From Micromonospora humi (lineage in GTDB: Bacteria; Actinomycetota; Actinomycetes; Mycobacteriales; Micromonosporaceae), in assembly GCF_900090105.1 (NCBI RefSeq), contig NZ_FMDM01000022.1, positions 1 to 64,000 of the forward strand: a stretch of 64,000 nt of DNA. Reading direction: 5' to 3'. Made by a program: the position numbers and the translations under genes. Below the pieces are notes generated by a model that saw only the letters and a list, made by a program, of their open reading frames with translations, ran no database searches and was not told the origin of the DNA. This document shows, piece by piece, positions 24,900-34,389 of the stretch. Position 1 is the first letter of the stretch, and the number at the start of each line of letters is the position of its first letter.

Positions 24900-26162
24900 C
24901 TAGAGCCGCTCCACCACAGGTCCGGAGCACCGGTTCCGGGCGTCGAACACGTAGCAGGCCCGGCGGGCGACCATCTCGTAGTCGAAGACGTCGTGGTCGG
25001 TCGTGACGATGACCGCGTCGGCGGCGTCGACCTCCTGCTCGGTGAGCGGCACGACCAGCACGCCGCCCGGGATGTGGTGCGGCTCGGCGTACGGCTCGGC
25101 GGCCCGGACGTCCGCGCCGAGGTCGCGCAGCCGCCGGGCGACGTCCACCGCCGGCGAGTCCCGCATGTCGCCGGTGTTCTTCTTGTACGCGAGGCCGAGC
25201 ATCAGCAACCGGGCGCCGTTGACCGCACGACCGGCACGGTTCAGCCCGGCCATGACCCGTTGCGCGACGTGCTCGGGCATCTCGTGGTTGACGTCGTTCG
25301 CCAGCTCGATGAATCGGAACTGGCGGCCCAGCCGGCGCTTGACCTGCCAGGACAGGTAACAGGGGTCGATCGGGAGACAGTGCCCGCCGACACCGGGGCC
25401 GGGCCGGAACGGCATGAACCCGAACGGCTTCGTCTCGGCGGCGTCGATCGCCTGCCAGACGTCGATGCCCAGGTGGTGGGAGAGCATGGTGAGTTCGTTG
25501 ATCAGGCCCAGGTTCACCTGACGGAACGTGTTCTCGATCAGCTTGGTCAGCTCGGCAACCCGGGTGGAGGAGACCGGCACGGTCCGGTCCACGATCCGGC
25601 GGTAGAACCCGTCCACCCGCTCCAGCGAGGGCTCGTCGACGCCGGAGACTACCTTGGGGGTGTTCTCCAGCCGCCAGGTCGGATTGCCCGGGTCGATGCG
25701 CTCCGGGCTGTAGCCGAGGTGGAAGTCGCCCGGCGCCTGCAGACCACTCGACGACTCGAGCAGCGGACGCAGCAGTTCCTCGGTGGTGCCCGGGTAGGTG
25801 GTCGATTCGAGCACCACCGTGCAGCCGGGCCGCACGTGCGGGCCGATGCCCCGCCCGGCCTGCTCCACGAAGCTGAGGTCCGGGGTGCCGTCGCGCAGCG
25901 GGGTCGGCACCGTGATGACGCAGACGTCGAACCCCTCGGCGTCGGCGTACTCGGTGCTCGGCAGGTAACGGCCGCTGCCGAGTGCCCGACCGAGCCGGTG
26001 GGCCGGAATGTCCTCCACGAACGACTCGCCGGAGGCGAGCCGCTTGATCCGGTCGGTGTCGACGTCCAGGCCCACCACTTCGAAGCCTGCTTCGACGGCC
26101 CGCATGGCCAGCGGGAGACCGACGTACCCCTGACCGATGACGACTACCTTCTCAGCGCTCAC
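24900..26162 (-). CDS. Nucleotide-sugar dehydrogenase (UDP-HexNAc type)
   Basis: This 420-residue enzyme of the UDP-glucose/GDP-mannose dehydrogenase family has the N-terminal NAD motif GQGYVGLPLA (10-19). The catalytic Cys is at about 262 (GVGGHCLPIDP), and the C-terminal Rossmann part has YKKNTGDMRDSPA. The GGHCLPIDPCYL form is that of WbpA/WecC-type UDP-N-acetylhexosamine dehydrogenases, so it probably makes a uronic acid donor. The GTG at 26162 has GGAG 8 bases upstream. It is divergent from tex. Confidence 0.9.
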   Translation of the reverse strand: MSAEKVVVIGQGYVGLPLAMRAVEAGFEVVGLDVDTDRIKRLASGESFVEDIPAHRLGRALGSGRYLPSTEYADAEGFDVCVITVPTPLRDGTPDLSFVEQAGRGIGPHVRPGCTVVLESTTYPGTTEELLRPLLESSSGLQAPGDFHLGYSPERIDPGNPTWRLENTPKVVSGVDEPSLERVDGFYRRIVDRTVPVSSTRVAELTKLIENTFRQVNLGLINELTMLSHHLGIDVWQAIDAAETKPFGFMPFRPGPGVGGHCLPIDPCYLSWQVKRRLGRQFRFIELANDVNHEMPEHVAQRVMAGLNRAGRAVNGARLLMLGLAYKKNTGDMRDSPAVDVARRLRDLGADVRAAEPYAEPHHIPGGVLVVPLTEQEVDAADAVIVTTDHDVFDYEMVARRACYVFDARNRCSGPVVERL

Positions 26163-26331
26163 CCGGGCTCCAGACACGTAGAAAATCACCTGATTGGAGG
26201 TTAGAGGTGTTTCTAGGAGTTGAAGTCCGTTTTCGGAATATCGATCCGGTCGCCGTCGCAGCCCGTGTGACGCCCCCGACGCGAACGGGCAGAATGCACG
26301 ACGGAACCCACCCGAAGAGGCGGAGCAGATC

Positions 26332-28761
26332 GTGACCCAGTCTGTGCACCAGCGGATCGCCGAGGAGCTCGGCGTCGCCGAGCGTCAGGTCCGCGCGGCC
26401 GTGGAGCTGCTCGACGGCGGCGCGACCGTGCCGTTCATCGCCCGCTACCGCAAGGAGGCCACCGGCACCCTCGACGACGCGCAGCTGCGCACGCTCGAGG
26501 AACGGCTGCGCTACCTGCGGGAGCTGGACGAGCGGCGCGCCGCGGTGCTGGAGTCGATCCGGGGCCAGGGCAAGCTCGACGAGGCGCTGGAGGCACAGAT
26601 CCTCGCCGCCGACTCGAAGTCCCGCCTGGAGGACATCTACCTGCCCTACAAGCCCAAGCGGCGGACCCGCGCGCAGATCGCCCGCGAGGCCGGCCTGGAG
26701 CCGCTCGCCGACACGCTGCTCGCCGACCCCGCGCAAGACCCGCGCGCCACCGCCGCCGGCTTCGTCGACGCGGAGAAGGGCGTGGCCGACGCCGCCGCCG
26801 CGCTCGACGGCGCGCGGGCCGTCCTGATCGAGCGCTTCGCCGAGGACGCCGACCTGATCGGCACGCTGCGCGAGCAGATGTGGTCGCGGGGCCGGCTGGT
26901 CTCCCGGGTACGCGACGGCCAGGAGGCCGCCGGCGCCAAGTTCGCCGACTACTTCGACTTCGCCGAGCCGTACCCGAAGCTCCCCTCGCACCGGATCCTC
27001 GCCATGCTCCGGGGCGAGAAGGAGGGTGTGCTGGAGCTGACCATGGACCCGGAGGCCGAGGGTGACGCCGACGCGGCCACCGGGCCCAGCCGCTACGAGG
27101 CCGCCGTGGCCGGCCGGTTCGGCATCGCCGACCGGGGGCGGCCCGCCGACCGGTGGCTGGCCGACACGGTGCGCTGGGCCTGGCGTACCCGGATCCTCAT
27201 CCACCTCGGCGCGGACCTGCGGATGCGGCTCTGGCAGGCGGCCGAGGAGGAGGCGGTGCGGGTCTTCGCCACGAACCTGCGCGACCTGCTGCTCGCCGCG
27301 CCCGCCGGCGCGCGGCCCACCATGGGTCTCGACCCCGGCCTGCGCACCGGCGTCAAGGTGGCGGTGGTCGACGCCACCGGCAAGGTGGTCGCCACCGACA
27401 CCATCTATCCGCACGAGCCCCGCCGGCAGTGGGACGCGTCGCTGCACACCCTCGCCACGCTGGCCGCGGCGCACGGCGTCGAGCTGGTCGCGATCGGCAA
27501 CGGCACCGCCAGCCGGGAGACCGACAAGCTGGCCGGTGACCTGATGAAGCAGCACCCCGAGCTGAAGCTGACCAAGGTGGTGGTCTCCGAGGCCGGCGCG
27601 TCGGTCTACTCCGCGTCCGCGTACGCCTCGCAGGAGCTGCCCGGCCTCGACGTGTCGCTGCGCGGGGCGGTCTCCATCGCCCGCCGCCTCCAGGACCCGC
27701 TCGCCGAGCTGGTGAAGATCGACCCGCGGTCCATCGGCGTCGGGCAGTACCAGCACGACCTGTCCGAGGTGAAGCTGTCCCGCTCCCTCGACGCCGTGGT
27801 CGAGGACTGCGTGAACGCGGTCGGCGTGGACGTCAACACCGCCTCCGCGCCGCTGCTCACCCGGGTCTCCGGCATCGGCGCCGGCCTGGCCGAGAACATC
27901 GTGCTGCACCGCGACGCCAACGGGCCGTTCCGCAGCCGGGGCGAGTTGAAGAAGGTCGCCCGGCTCGGGCCGAAGGCGTTCGAGCAGTGCGCCGGCTTCC
28001 TGCGCATCCCCGGCGGCGACGACCCGCTCGACTCGTCCAGCGTGCACCCCGAGGCGTACCCGGTAGTGCGCCGCATCCTCGCCACCACCGGGCAGGACCT
28101 GCGCGCGGTGATCGGCCGGTCGGCGATCCTGCGCGGCCTGCGGGCCACCGACTTCGTCGACGACAGGTTCGGCCTGCCCACCGTCACCGACATCCTGGCC
28201 GAGCTGGAGAAGCCGGGCCGTGACCCGCGGCCGGAGTTCCGCACCGCGACGTTCGTCGAGGGCGTCGAGAAGATCGGTGACCTGACGCCGGGGATGGTGC
28301 TGGAGGGCGTGGTCACCAACGTGGCCGCGTTCGGCGCGTTCGTCGACGTCGGCGTGCACCAGGACGGGCTGGTGCACGTCTCGGCGATGTCGCACACCTT
28401 CGTGAAGGACCCGCGCGACGTGGTGAAGTCCGGCGACGTGGTCAAGGTCCGGGTGCTCGACGTGGACGTGCCACGCAAGCGGATCTCGTTGACGCTCCGG
28501 CTGGACGGCGAGGCCGAAGCGGGCCGCAACGACGCAGGCCGCAGCCGTCCGGGTCGGGGCGGACATCGCGACAGCAGGGCTGGGGCGGACAGCAGCCGGA
28601 GCGGTATGGGCGGACGCGAGGAAACGGGCGGTCGTGGCGGGCGCGGCGACCAAAGCAGCCGTGGCGGGTCCGGCGGGCAGCCCCGGCCGGGGCGCCGCCC
28701 AGGACCACAGCCCGAGAACAGCGCGATGGCGGACGCGCTTCGTCGCGCAGGGCTGACCTGA
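26332..28761 (+). CDS. tex: Tex family RNA-binding transcription accessory protein
   Basis: This 809-residue Tex protein has an N-terminal helical domain (TVPFIARYRKEATG), a YqgF-like fold (GLDPGLRTGVKVAVVD), helix-hairpin-helix repeats (LTRVSGIGAGLAENIV) and a C-terminal S1 domain (GMVLEGVVTNVAAFGAFVDV). The last 90 residues are a disordered Arg/Gly-rich tail, longer than in E. coli Tex, likely to bind RNA. The GTG start has GAGG and GGAG upstream. It is a housekeeping gene placed between polysaccharide genes. Confidence 0.95.
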   Translation: MTQSVHQRIAEELGVAERQVRAAVELLDGGATVPFIARYRKEATGTLDDAQLRTLEERLRYLRELDERRAAVLESIRGQGKLDEALEAQILAADSKSRLEDIYLPYKPKRRTRAQIAREAGLEPLADTLLADPAQDPRATAAGFVDAEKGVADAAAALDGARAVLIERFAEDADLIGTLREQMWSRGRLVSRVRDGQEAAGAKFADYFDFAEPYPKLPSHRILAMLRGEKEGVLELTMDPEAEGDADAATGPSRYEAAVAGRFGIADRGRPADRWLADTVRWAWRTRILIHLGADLRMRLWQAAEEEAVRVFATNLRDLLLAAPAGARPTMGLDPGLRTGVKVAVVDATGKVVATDTIYPHEPRRQWDASLHTLATLAAAHGVELVAIGNGTASRETDKLAGDLMKQHPELKLTKVVVSEAGASVYSASAYASQELPGLDVSLRGAVSIARRLQDPLAELVKIDPRSIGVGQYQHDLSEVKLSRSLDAVVEDCVNAVGVDVNTASAPLLTRVSGIGAGLAENIVLHRDANGPFRSRGELKKVARLGPKAFEQCAGFLRIPGGDDPLDSSSVHPEAYPVVRRILATTGQDLRAVIGRSAILRGLRATDFVDDRFGLPTVTDILAELEKPGRDPRPEFRTATFVEGVEKIGDLTPGMVLEGVVTNVAAFGAFVDVGVHQDGLVHVSAMSHTFVKDPRDVVKSGDVVKVRVLDVDVPRKRISLTLRLDGEAEAGRNDAGRSRPGRGGHRDSRAGADSSRSGMGGREETGGRGGRGDQSSRGGSGGQPRPGRRPGPQPENSAMADALRRAGLT

Positions 28762-28963
28762 TCCCGTCCGGTCGGTCACTGCCCTCTCGCGGAGAAAGTG
28801 TCGGTGGGCACCACGGCAGCCACGCTCCGGGACGGTGCCCCGGACGGGAAGAACACCGTTGGCGGCGGTGCCGACGGGGCCCGCCCCGTCCCGGGCGGGG
28901 TGGTGGCCGAGGGCGCGCCCGCGCGCCGGGCGTTCGGCCGACCGAGGAGATCAGGCGGGCGGG

Positions 28964-29012
28964 CGGCGGGCGGCGGGCGGCGGGCGGCCGGCGGCCGGCG
29001 GCCGGCGGCCGA
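28964..29012. repeat. Heptamer tandem array (CGGCGGG/CGGCCGG)
   Basis: Seven head-to-tail 7-base units run from 28964 to 29012: three CGGCGGG, three CGGCCGG and one CGGCCGA. A 7-base unit shifts reading frame with each copy change. The array lies just downstream of a broken gene on the minus strand and close to the proposed deletion junction. Confidence 0.85.
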
Positions 29013-29018
29013 CGATGC

Positions 29019-29252
29019 CCGGCGAGTTCGAAGAAGGACACCCAGATGCCGCCGGTTCGCAGGTTCAGGCTGGAATACCACACCGGCGGCCGCCATCCGA
29101 TTGTCGGCGGATCCGGGCATCCAGGCGAAGAGGGCGACCCCGACCGCCACGACGAGCACCGCGCGGAAGAGCCGATTGGATCGCACCGCATCGCCCTGTA
29201 GAACGAACAGCAGACCCAGCACCATCATCGCGCCCAGCGAGACACGCGATTC
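29019..29252 (-). pseudogene. Fragment of a multi-pass membrane protein gene
   Basis: On the minus strand, about 78 codons encode two clear membrane segments (LGAMMVLGLLFVL and FRAVLVVAVGVALFAWM), with ESRVSLG before them. It looks like an internal or C-terminal piece of a polysaccharide polymerase or ligase; that identity is a guess. There is no start at its upstream end: at 29252 the sequence passes into the antisense of the glycosyltransferase fragment. Downstream it runs into the heptamer array and low-complexity sequence. It is probably non-functional. Confidence 0.5.
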
Positions 29253-29258
29253 GCAAAG

Positions 29259-30332
29259 ATGAGCGCCCACCTCATCGCCACCAGCACGCCGCTGACCATC
29301 GCCGTCCCGGCCGTCTTCGCCGCGTGGCGCCGACACGTGCCGATGGTGCTCGAGGTGCGGGACCTGTGGCCGGAGGTGCCGATCGCCCTCGGCGCGCTGC
29401 GTTCACCGCTGTCCCGGCGCTCGGCACTGGCACTGGAGGCGTGGGCCTACCGGAAGTCGACGGAAGTGATCGCGCTGTCGGTCGGCATGGCGGAGGGGGT
29501 GCGGGCTCGGCGGCCGGACGCGCGGGTGACCGTCATACCGAACGGATGCGACATCGAACTCTTCGCCGACGCCGCCGCCGCCGGAAAACTGCTCCGTGAC
29601 CGGACGCCGTGGCTGGGCGATCAGCCGCTGATCCTCTACGCCGGAACCGTCGGCTTCGTCAACGACGTCGGCTACCTGATCCAGATGGCCCGCACCCTGC
29701 GCCACACTCACCCGGACATCAGGATCGCGATCATCGGGCAGGGCGCCGAGGTGCCGCGCCTCCGTACGGAGGCAGCCGCATGCGGCGTACTCGACGGCAA
29801 CCTGTTCATGCTGGACCCGATGCCGAAGAACGACATCGTGTCGTACTTCGGGGCCTGCGACCTCGCGGTCTCGACCGTCCGCGACGAGCCTGCACTCCAC
29901 GCCAACTCGGCGAACAAGGTGTTCGACGCGCTGGCCGCCGGGCGGCCGGTCGCGATCAACCACGAGGGCTGGCTCGCCGACATGCTGCGTCACAGCGGCG
30001 CCGGCCTGGTGCTGCCGGCCGGCGACCCGGCGGGTGCGGCGGCACTCGTCGCGTCGTTCGTGTCCGACCCGATCCGTCGGGCTTCCGCCGGGGCGGCGGC
30101 ACGCGCGTTGGCGATCTCCGAGTTCGACCGCGAGATGCTGTTCCAGCGGTTCGAGGAGGTGCTGCTGCGGGCGGCGCTTCCGGAGGGGCGCATCGATCCT
30201 CCGCGACAGCGGCCCGGCGACCTCGACGCCACCGTCGGCGGCCCGCGGCATCAGCCGCGCCGTGGCGCCGGAGCGGCCACTTCGTCCGACGACGCCGAGA
30301 CGGAGGCGCCCCGCCATGCCGGCCCGCACTGA
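29259..30332 (+). pseudogene. GT4 glycosyltransferase lacking its N-terminal domain
   Basis: The frame encodes 357 residues of a WbuB-like GT4 enzyme, beginning at the conserved TSTPLTIA strand. It continues with EVRDLWPE, VIPNGCD, LILYAGTVGFVNDVGYLI and NSANKVFDALAAGRPVAIN. The normal N-terminal 90-100 residues, with the glycine-rich acceptor-binding loop, are absent. The first ATG (29259) has no ribosome site, and upstream in-frame sequence is unrelated. The C-terminal 50 residues are low-complexity. It is most likely an inactive remnant, though translation of the donor domain cannot be excluded. Confidence 0.7.
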
Positions 30333-30408
30333 CGGGGCCGGCCACCGACGGCTCGGGTGGCCCGCGCCGGGTCCGGACGGCCGGCAGTGCGGGCGTACCC
30401 TCGGCGTC

Positions 30409-30843
30409 GTGGGTGCGGACGACGGCTCGGAGTGGCGGGAGCGGCAGCGCCGCGCGGTGCGCGCGCACGCCGCGGCCGACGCCCGCGAACGCGCCGCGGA
30501 GCAGGCGGAGGCCGCGGATCTGGTGGCCCGGTTCGCCGCCGAGGCGGCACGGAGCGGACTGCGCGCCGACCGGCTGACCGCGATCGGCCACGACGGGCGC
30601 GGGCGCTACCGGACCCGGCTCACCGGCTGGTACGTGGACCGGGCGCGTAGCCGGGCGGTGGACACCGAGGGGCGGTTCTACCTGCTCACGGTGCCGCCGA
30701 GCCTGCGGTCCCGGCTATTCGGGGCGGATCCACCACCCAGCGCACCGCCGCTGGTCGTCGGGCGGGGCGGGCGGGACGGCGAGTCGGTGCCGCTGGCGAC
30801 GCTGCTCAGCCGGCGTCTCGAGGCGGGCGACGACTGGCGCTGA
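30409..30843 (+). CDS. Hypothetical protein, 144 aa
   Basis: I do not recognise the family. The protein begins with a charged Ala/Arg/Glu-rich helix (about residues 8-50, probably coiled-coil). A small beta-rich domain follows, with GRYRTRLTGWYVDRARSRAVDTEG style spacing and conserved Tyr/Trp. No signal peptide or membrane segment is present. The GTG at 30409 is the first start downstream of the glycosyltransferase remnant. Its 3' end overlaps the end of the convergent DUF389 gene by 38 bases. Confidence 0.6.
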   Translation: MGADDGSEWRERQRRAVRAHAAADARERAAEQAEAADLVARFAAEAARSGLRADRLTAIGHDGRGRYRTRLTGWYVDRARSRAVDTEGRFYLLTVPPSLRSRLFGADPPPSAPPLVVGRGGRDGESVPLATLLSRRLEAGDDWR

Positions 30844-31816
30844 CCGGCGCCGGGCCGGTGTCGTCCCGCTGGCGCGGCACCGCGCGGCCGGCCCGCCGCG
30901 CCACCTGCTGCCACCAGCACCGCTGAACGACGAGCGTGAGCAAGCCGGCGAGCACGATGGCGGCCAGGTTGATCACCAGTTGCAGGGCCGAGCCGGCCGC
31001 CTCGTGCCACACCCCGTACGCGGCCGCGACGGCCACGTTCGCGGCCGCCGGCACGGTGGTCACCGAGATCAGCACACCGACCAGCGAGCCGGACTTCTTC
31101 GAGGTCAGCGAGAGCATGCCGGCGATGCCGGCGAGCAGCCCGACCACCCAGGAGAGCGCGTCCGGGCGCCAGATGAAGTCGGTGAGCGGTCGCTCGGCCA
31201 GCAGCATGTCCCGGCCGACCAGACCGGCCGCGGTGAGCCCCCAGGTGCTCAGCACGGTGGCCACCATGGCGGCGAGGAAGCCGACCGTCAGGGCCTGCAT
31301 CGACCGGCCGACGACCGGTGGCTGCCGCCGCAGCAGCGCCACGCTGAGCGCGGCGAGCGGCCCGAACTCGGGGCCGACCACCATCGCGCCGACGATCAGG
31401 ATGGGCTGGTCCAGGAGCACGCCGATGCCGGCGATCATGGTGGCGACCACGATCAGGGCGAGGAACGTGCCGGTGAGCACCGTCTGCTCGCCGGTCTTCG
31501 CGGCGATCTCGTCCCAGACCACGGCGTCCTCGCCGTACCCCGGGGCGTCGGCGGCGGCCCGATCCGCCGCCGCGGACACGGTCAGCTCCACGTCGTCCGC
31601 GGCGATCGCACCGTTCGCCTCGATGCCCAGGTCCTGGAGCCGGCGCAACACGGCGTCGGCGCTCTCGCGGACCACGTCGCAGGTGATGTAGTCGCCAGCG
31701 GGCTGGCGGGCGGCGCCGGACAGCACCACCAGGTGGGTCACTCCCGGGTCGGCCGTCAGCAGATCGACGACGGCTGACGACTGGTCTGTCGGCGCGATCA
31801 CCCTCAGGTGCAGCAC
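30806..31816 (-). CDS. DUF389 domain membrane protein
   Basis: This 336-residue protein has an N-terminal ferredoxin-like cytoplasmic domain (HLRVIAPTDQSSAVVDLL) and then about six membrane segments. The DUF389 hallmarks are seen in ILIVGAMVVGPEFGPLAALS and SWVVGLLAGIAGMLSL. The family (TIGR00341-like) has no established function. The GTG at 31816 has GAGG upstream. It ends inside the convergent hypothetical gene. It has no evident link to the polysaccharide genes around it. Confidence 0.88.
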   Translation of the reverse strand: MLHLRVIAPTDQSSAVVDLLTADPGVTHLVVLSGAARQPAGDYITCDVVRESADAVLRRLQDLGIEANGAIAADDVELTVSAAADRAAADAPGYGEDAVVWDEIAAKTGEQTVLTGTFLALIVVATMIAGIGVLLDQPILIVGAMVVGPEFGPLAALSVALLRRQPPVVGRSMQALTVGFLAAMVATVLSTWGLTAAGLVGRDMLLAERPLTDFIWRPDALSWVVGLLAGIAGMLSLTSKKSGSLVGVLISVTTVPAAANVAVAAAYGVWHEAAGSALQLVINLAAIVLAGLLTLVVQRCWWQQVARRAGRAVPRQRDDTGPAPVSASRRPPRDAG

Positions 31817-32038
31817 AGGTTGCCTCGCGGTTCTCTGCCGGGTGGGAACGGACGGCAGCACCCTACCCGCGATCGACTCACGTCCGTCCGTCACGTGGGC
31901 GCACGGATTGCGTTAGCCAAAGAGAGGAATGCCCCACAAAGCCGCACTGCGGTCAGTAGCGTCAATATGTGCCGAATAGGAAATGAACGTACTTCATTCG
32001 CCTTTCGCGAGTCGTCCGTCGAAGGAGAGCAGGAGAGC

Positions 32039-33262
32039 GTGGCCCTTCGTGTCTGTGTGCTGCTGAAGACCAATCAGGGCGGGCTGTGGATCGTTCCTCA
32101 GGTCGAGGAGTTCCGCCGTCGGGGGCACCACGTCACCGTCGTTCTCCCGCCCGGCCCGGGCCGACTGACAAGCGAGCTGCGAGACCGGGACGTCGCCGTG
32201 GTCGAGTCACCCTTCGACTTCCGCTTCCGCCCCGGACCGGCCACGGCGATCGGTCTCTGGCGGCTGCGGCGCCTGCTTCGCCAGCTGCGGCCCGACGTCC
32301 TGCACTATCACCTGTACGCCTCGGCACTCGCCGTCCGGCTGGCCGCACTCGGGACGACCCCGACCCGGGTGCACATGGTCCCCGGGCCGCTGTTCCTGGA
32401 GTCGCCGGCCATCCGACCGGTCGAACGACTGCTGTGGACCCTGGATGACCTGGTCATCTGCTGCACGCAACACGTCTCGCAGCTGTACGGCGAGCTGGGC
32501 TGCCCGCCGTCGCGGCGTCCGGTTGCGCAGTATGGCATCGACATCGGTCACTTCAAGCCGACGGGCGAGGTCAACGCCCCCGCCAAGGCTCGGGCGGAGC
32601 TGGGGCTACCGGAGGACGCCTTCGTGGTGCTCATGGTCGGCTACGTGTATCCGCCCAAACGGCTCGCGTACCGGGGCCGTGGCATCAAGGGCCACGACAC
32701 GCTACTCAGTGCCTGGGCGCGCTTCAGGTCGCAGCACCCCGACGCGCGCCTGCTCATCGTCGGCGCCGGCTTCGACCGTGCCGGCGCCGACTACCGGCAG
32801 CGCCTCATGGACCGGTTCCGGGTGGCCGAGGACGCGAGTGTCACCTGGCTGGACCGCGTGCCGGATCTGCGCCCGTACTACACCGCGGCGAACCTCAACG
32901 TGACACCCTCGCTGACCGAGGGAAGCAACGGTGTGGTGCGTGAGGCGTCGGCCATGGGCCTGCCCAGCATCGTCAGCGACGCGGGGGGACTTCCCGAGGC
33001 AGTGGACGCGTCGACCGGATGGATCGTTCCGCGCGGGGACGCCGGCGCGCTCGCCGAGGCCCTGACGGCTGCTCATCGGGAGTTCACGACCCGGCGCCTC
33101 AGCGAGCGGGGGGCCCGGGCACGCGACCGCGCCCACCGCGAGTTCGACGAGCGTGCGGCGGCGGCCGTCGTGGCCGATCTCGTGCAGGAGGCGGCCGGCC
33201 GGCGGCCGGCGCGAAAGACCCCAAAAGTAGGACGTCACCAGCATCTGGAGAGGGCACGATGA
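32039..33262 (+). CDS. GT4 glycosyltransferase, first gene of the main assembly operon
   Basis: This 407-residue GT-B enzyme has an N-terminal acceptor domain (RVCVLLKTNQGGLWIVPQVE) and a GT1/GT4 donor domain. The E-x7-E-like region is LTEGSNGVVREASAMGLPSIVSD. It acts on the cytoplasmic face to extend a lipid-linked oligosaccharide. GGAG precedes the GTG. It is coupled by ATGA to the aminotransferase gene, heading a run of seven genes (32039-40412), most of them translationally coupled. The acceptor and donor sugars are unknown. Confidence 0.88.
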   Translation: MALRVCVLLKTNQGGLWIVPQVEEFRRRGHHVTVVLPPGPGRLTSELRDRDVAVVESPFDFRFRPGPATAIGLWRLRRLLRQLRPDVLHYHLYASALAVRLAALGTTPTRVHMVPGPLFLESPAIRPVERLLWTLDDLVICCTQHVSQLYGELGCPPSRRPVAQYGIDIGHFKPTGEVNAPAKARAELGLPEDAFVVLMVGYVYPPKRLAYRGRGIKGHDTLLSAWARFRSQHPDARLLIVGAGFDRAGADYRQRLMDRFRVAEDASVTWLDRVPDLRPYYTAANLNVTPSLTEGSNGVVREASAMGLPSIVSDAGGLPEAVDASTGWIVPRGDAGALAEALTAAHREFTTRRLSERGARARDRAHREFDERAAAAVVADLVQEAAGRRPARKTPKVGRHQHLERAR

Positions 33263-34389
33263 CCGACCGGATCTATCTATCGCCGCCGCACACCGGCCCC
33301 CTCGAAGAGCAGTACCTGACGCGCGCCCTGCGCTCGGGTTGGGTCGCCCCGACCGGGCCCGACCTCGACGCGTTCGAACGGGAGATGACCGAACGGTTGA
33401 ACACCGGTCACGCCCTCGCCGTCAGTTCCGGCACCGCCGCGCTGCACCTCGCCCTGATCGCGGCGGGCGTGCGACCGGGAGACGCTGTGGTCGTCCCCAC
33501 CTTCACGTTCGCCGCCACCGCCAACGCCACTGTCTACGTCGGCGCCGCTCCGGTCTTCGTCGACTGCGACCCCGCCACCGGGAACATCGACCCGTCACTG
33601 CTCGCCGCCGTCATCGACGACCTGCGCTCCGACGGCCGCCGCGTGGCCGCCGTCATCGCCGTGGACATCAACGGCTCGTGCGCCGAGTACGCCGACCTCC
33701 TCCCGATCTGCCGGTCCGCCGGAGTGCCGCTGGTCGAGGACGCCGCGCAGGCGCTCGGGTCGACCTATCGAGGCCGGCCGGCCGGAACGTTCGGCCTGCT
33801 CGGCACGTTCTCCTTCAACGGCAACAAGGTGCTGACCACGTCCTCCGGCGGCATGGTCGTCTCGGACGACGGCGCGCTGGTCGACCGGTGCCGCCACCTG
33901 TCCACCCAGGCACGTGAGCCCGTCGTCCACTACGAGCACCGGGACGTCGGCTACAACTACCGGCTGAGCAACCTCCTGGCCGCGCTCGGTCGGGCCCAGC
34001 TCCGCCGGCTGGACCGGATGATCGAGCGACGCCGGGCCCTGCGGGAGTCCTACGCCAAACTCTTCGCAGCCGTTCCCGGCACCCGCGTTCTGGGTGAGCA
34101 GGACGCCGAGTCGAACTGCTGGCTGACCTCGCTGGTGGTCGACGAGGAGGCGGCCGGCTGGACGGCCACCGCACTCGGCGTCCACCTCGCCGCGCAGAAC
34201 ATCGAGACCCGGCCGCTGTGGAAGCCGCTGCACCGGCAGCCGGCGTACGCGTCCTGCCGCGCCGTGGTCACCGGCGCGGCCGACGGACTCTTCGCCTCGG
34301 GAATCACCCTGCCCAGCGGCTCGGCCCTGTCCGAGGCGCAGGCCGACCGGTTGTTCGCCGCCGTCGAGTCCTTCCTGGAGGCGCGGTGA
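33259..34389 (+). CDS. UDP-4-keto-sugar aminotransferase (EpsN/PglE-like)
   Basis: This 376-residue DegT/DnrJ/EryC1-family PLP enzyme has Lys190 as the likely Schiff-base residue (FSFNGNKVLTTSSGG) and Asp161 (LVEDAAQALG) for the pyridine nitrogen. The opening RIYLSPPHTGPLEEQYL and the segment STQAREPVVHYEH closely resemble Bacillus EpsN and Campylobacter PglE, which make UDP-4-amino-4,6-dideoxy-GlcNAc. It is coupled at both ends, to a GT upstream and an EpsL-like transferase downstream. Confidence 0.9.
   Translation: MTDRIYLSPPHTGPLEEQYLTRALRSGWVAPTGPDLDAFEREMTERLNTGHALAVSSGTAALHLALIAAGVRPGDAVVVPTFTFAATANATVYVGAAPVFVDCDPATGNIDPSLLAAVIDDLRSDGRRVAAVIAVDINGSCAEYADLLPICRSAGVPLVEDAAQALGSTYRGRPAGTFGLLGTFSFNGNKVLTTSSGGMVVSDDGALVDRCRHLSTQAREPVVHYEHRDVGYNYRLSNLLAALGRAQLRRLDRMIERRRALRESYAKLFAAVPGTRVLGEQDAESNCWLTSLVVDEEAAGWTATALGVHLAAQNIETRPLWKPLHRQPAYASCRAVVTGAADGLFASGITLPSGSALSEAQADRLFAAVESFLEAR

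Noticed and set aside
26152..28779. An 875-codon minus-strand open frame over tex
   Set aside because: It is a compositional artefact opposite a well-conserved Tex gene; the sequence has no recognisable domain.
28798..29262. A plus-strand 154-codon frame between tex and the GT remnant
   Set aside because: It is built from the heptamer array and antisense of the membrane fragment, with no domain or ribosome site.
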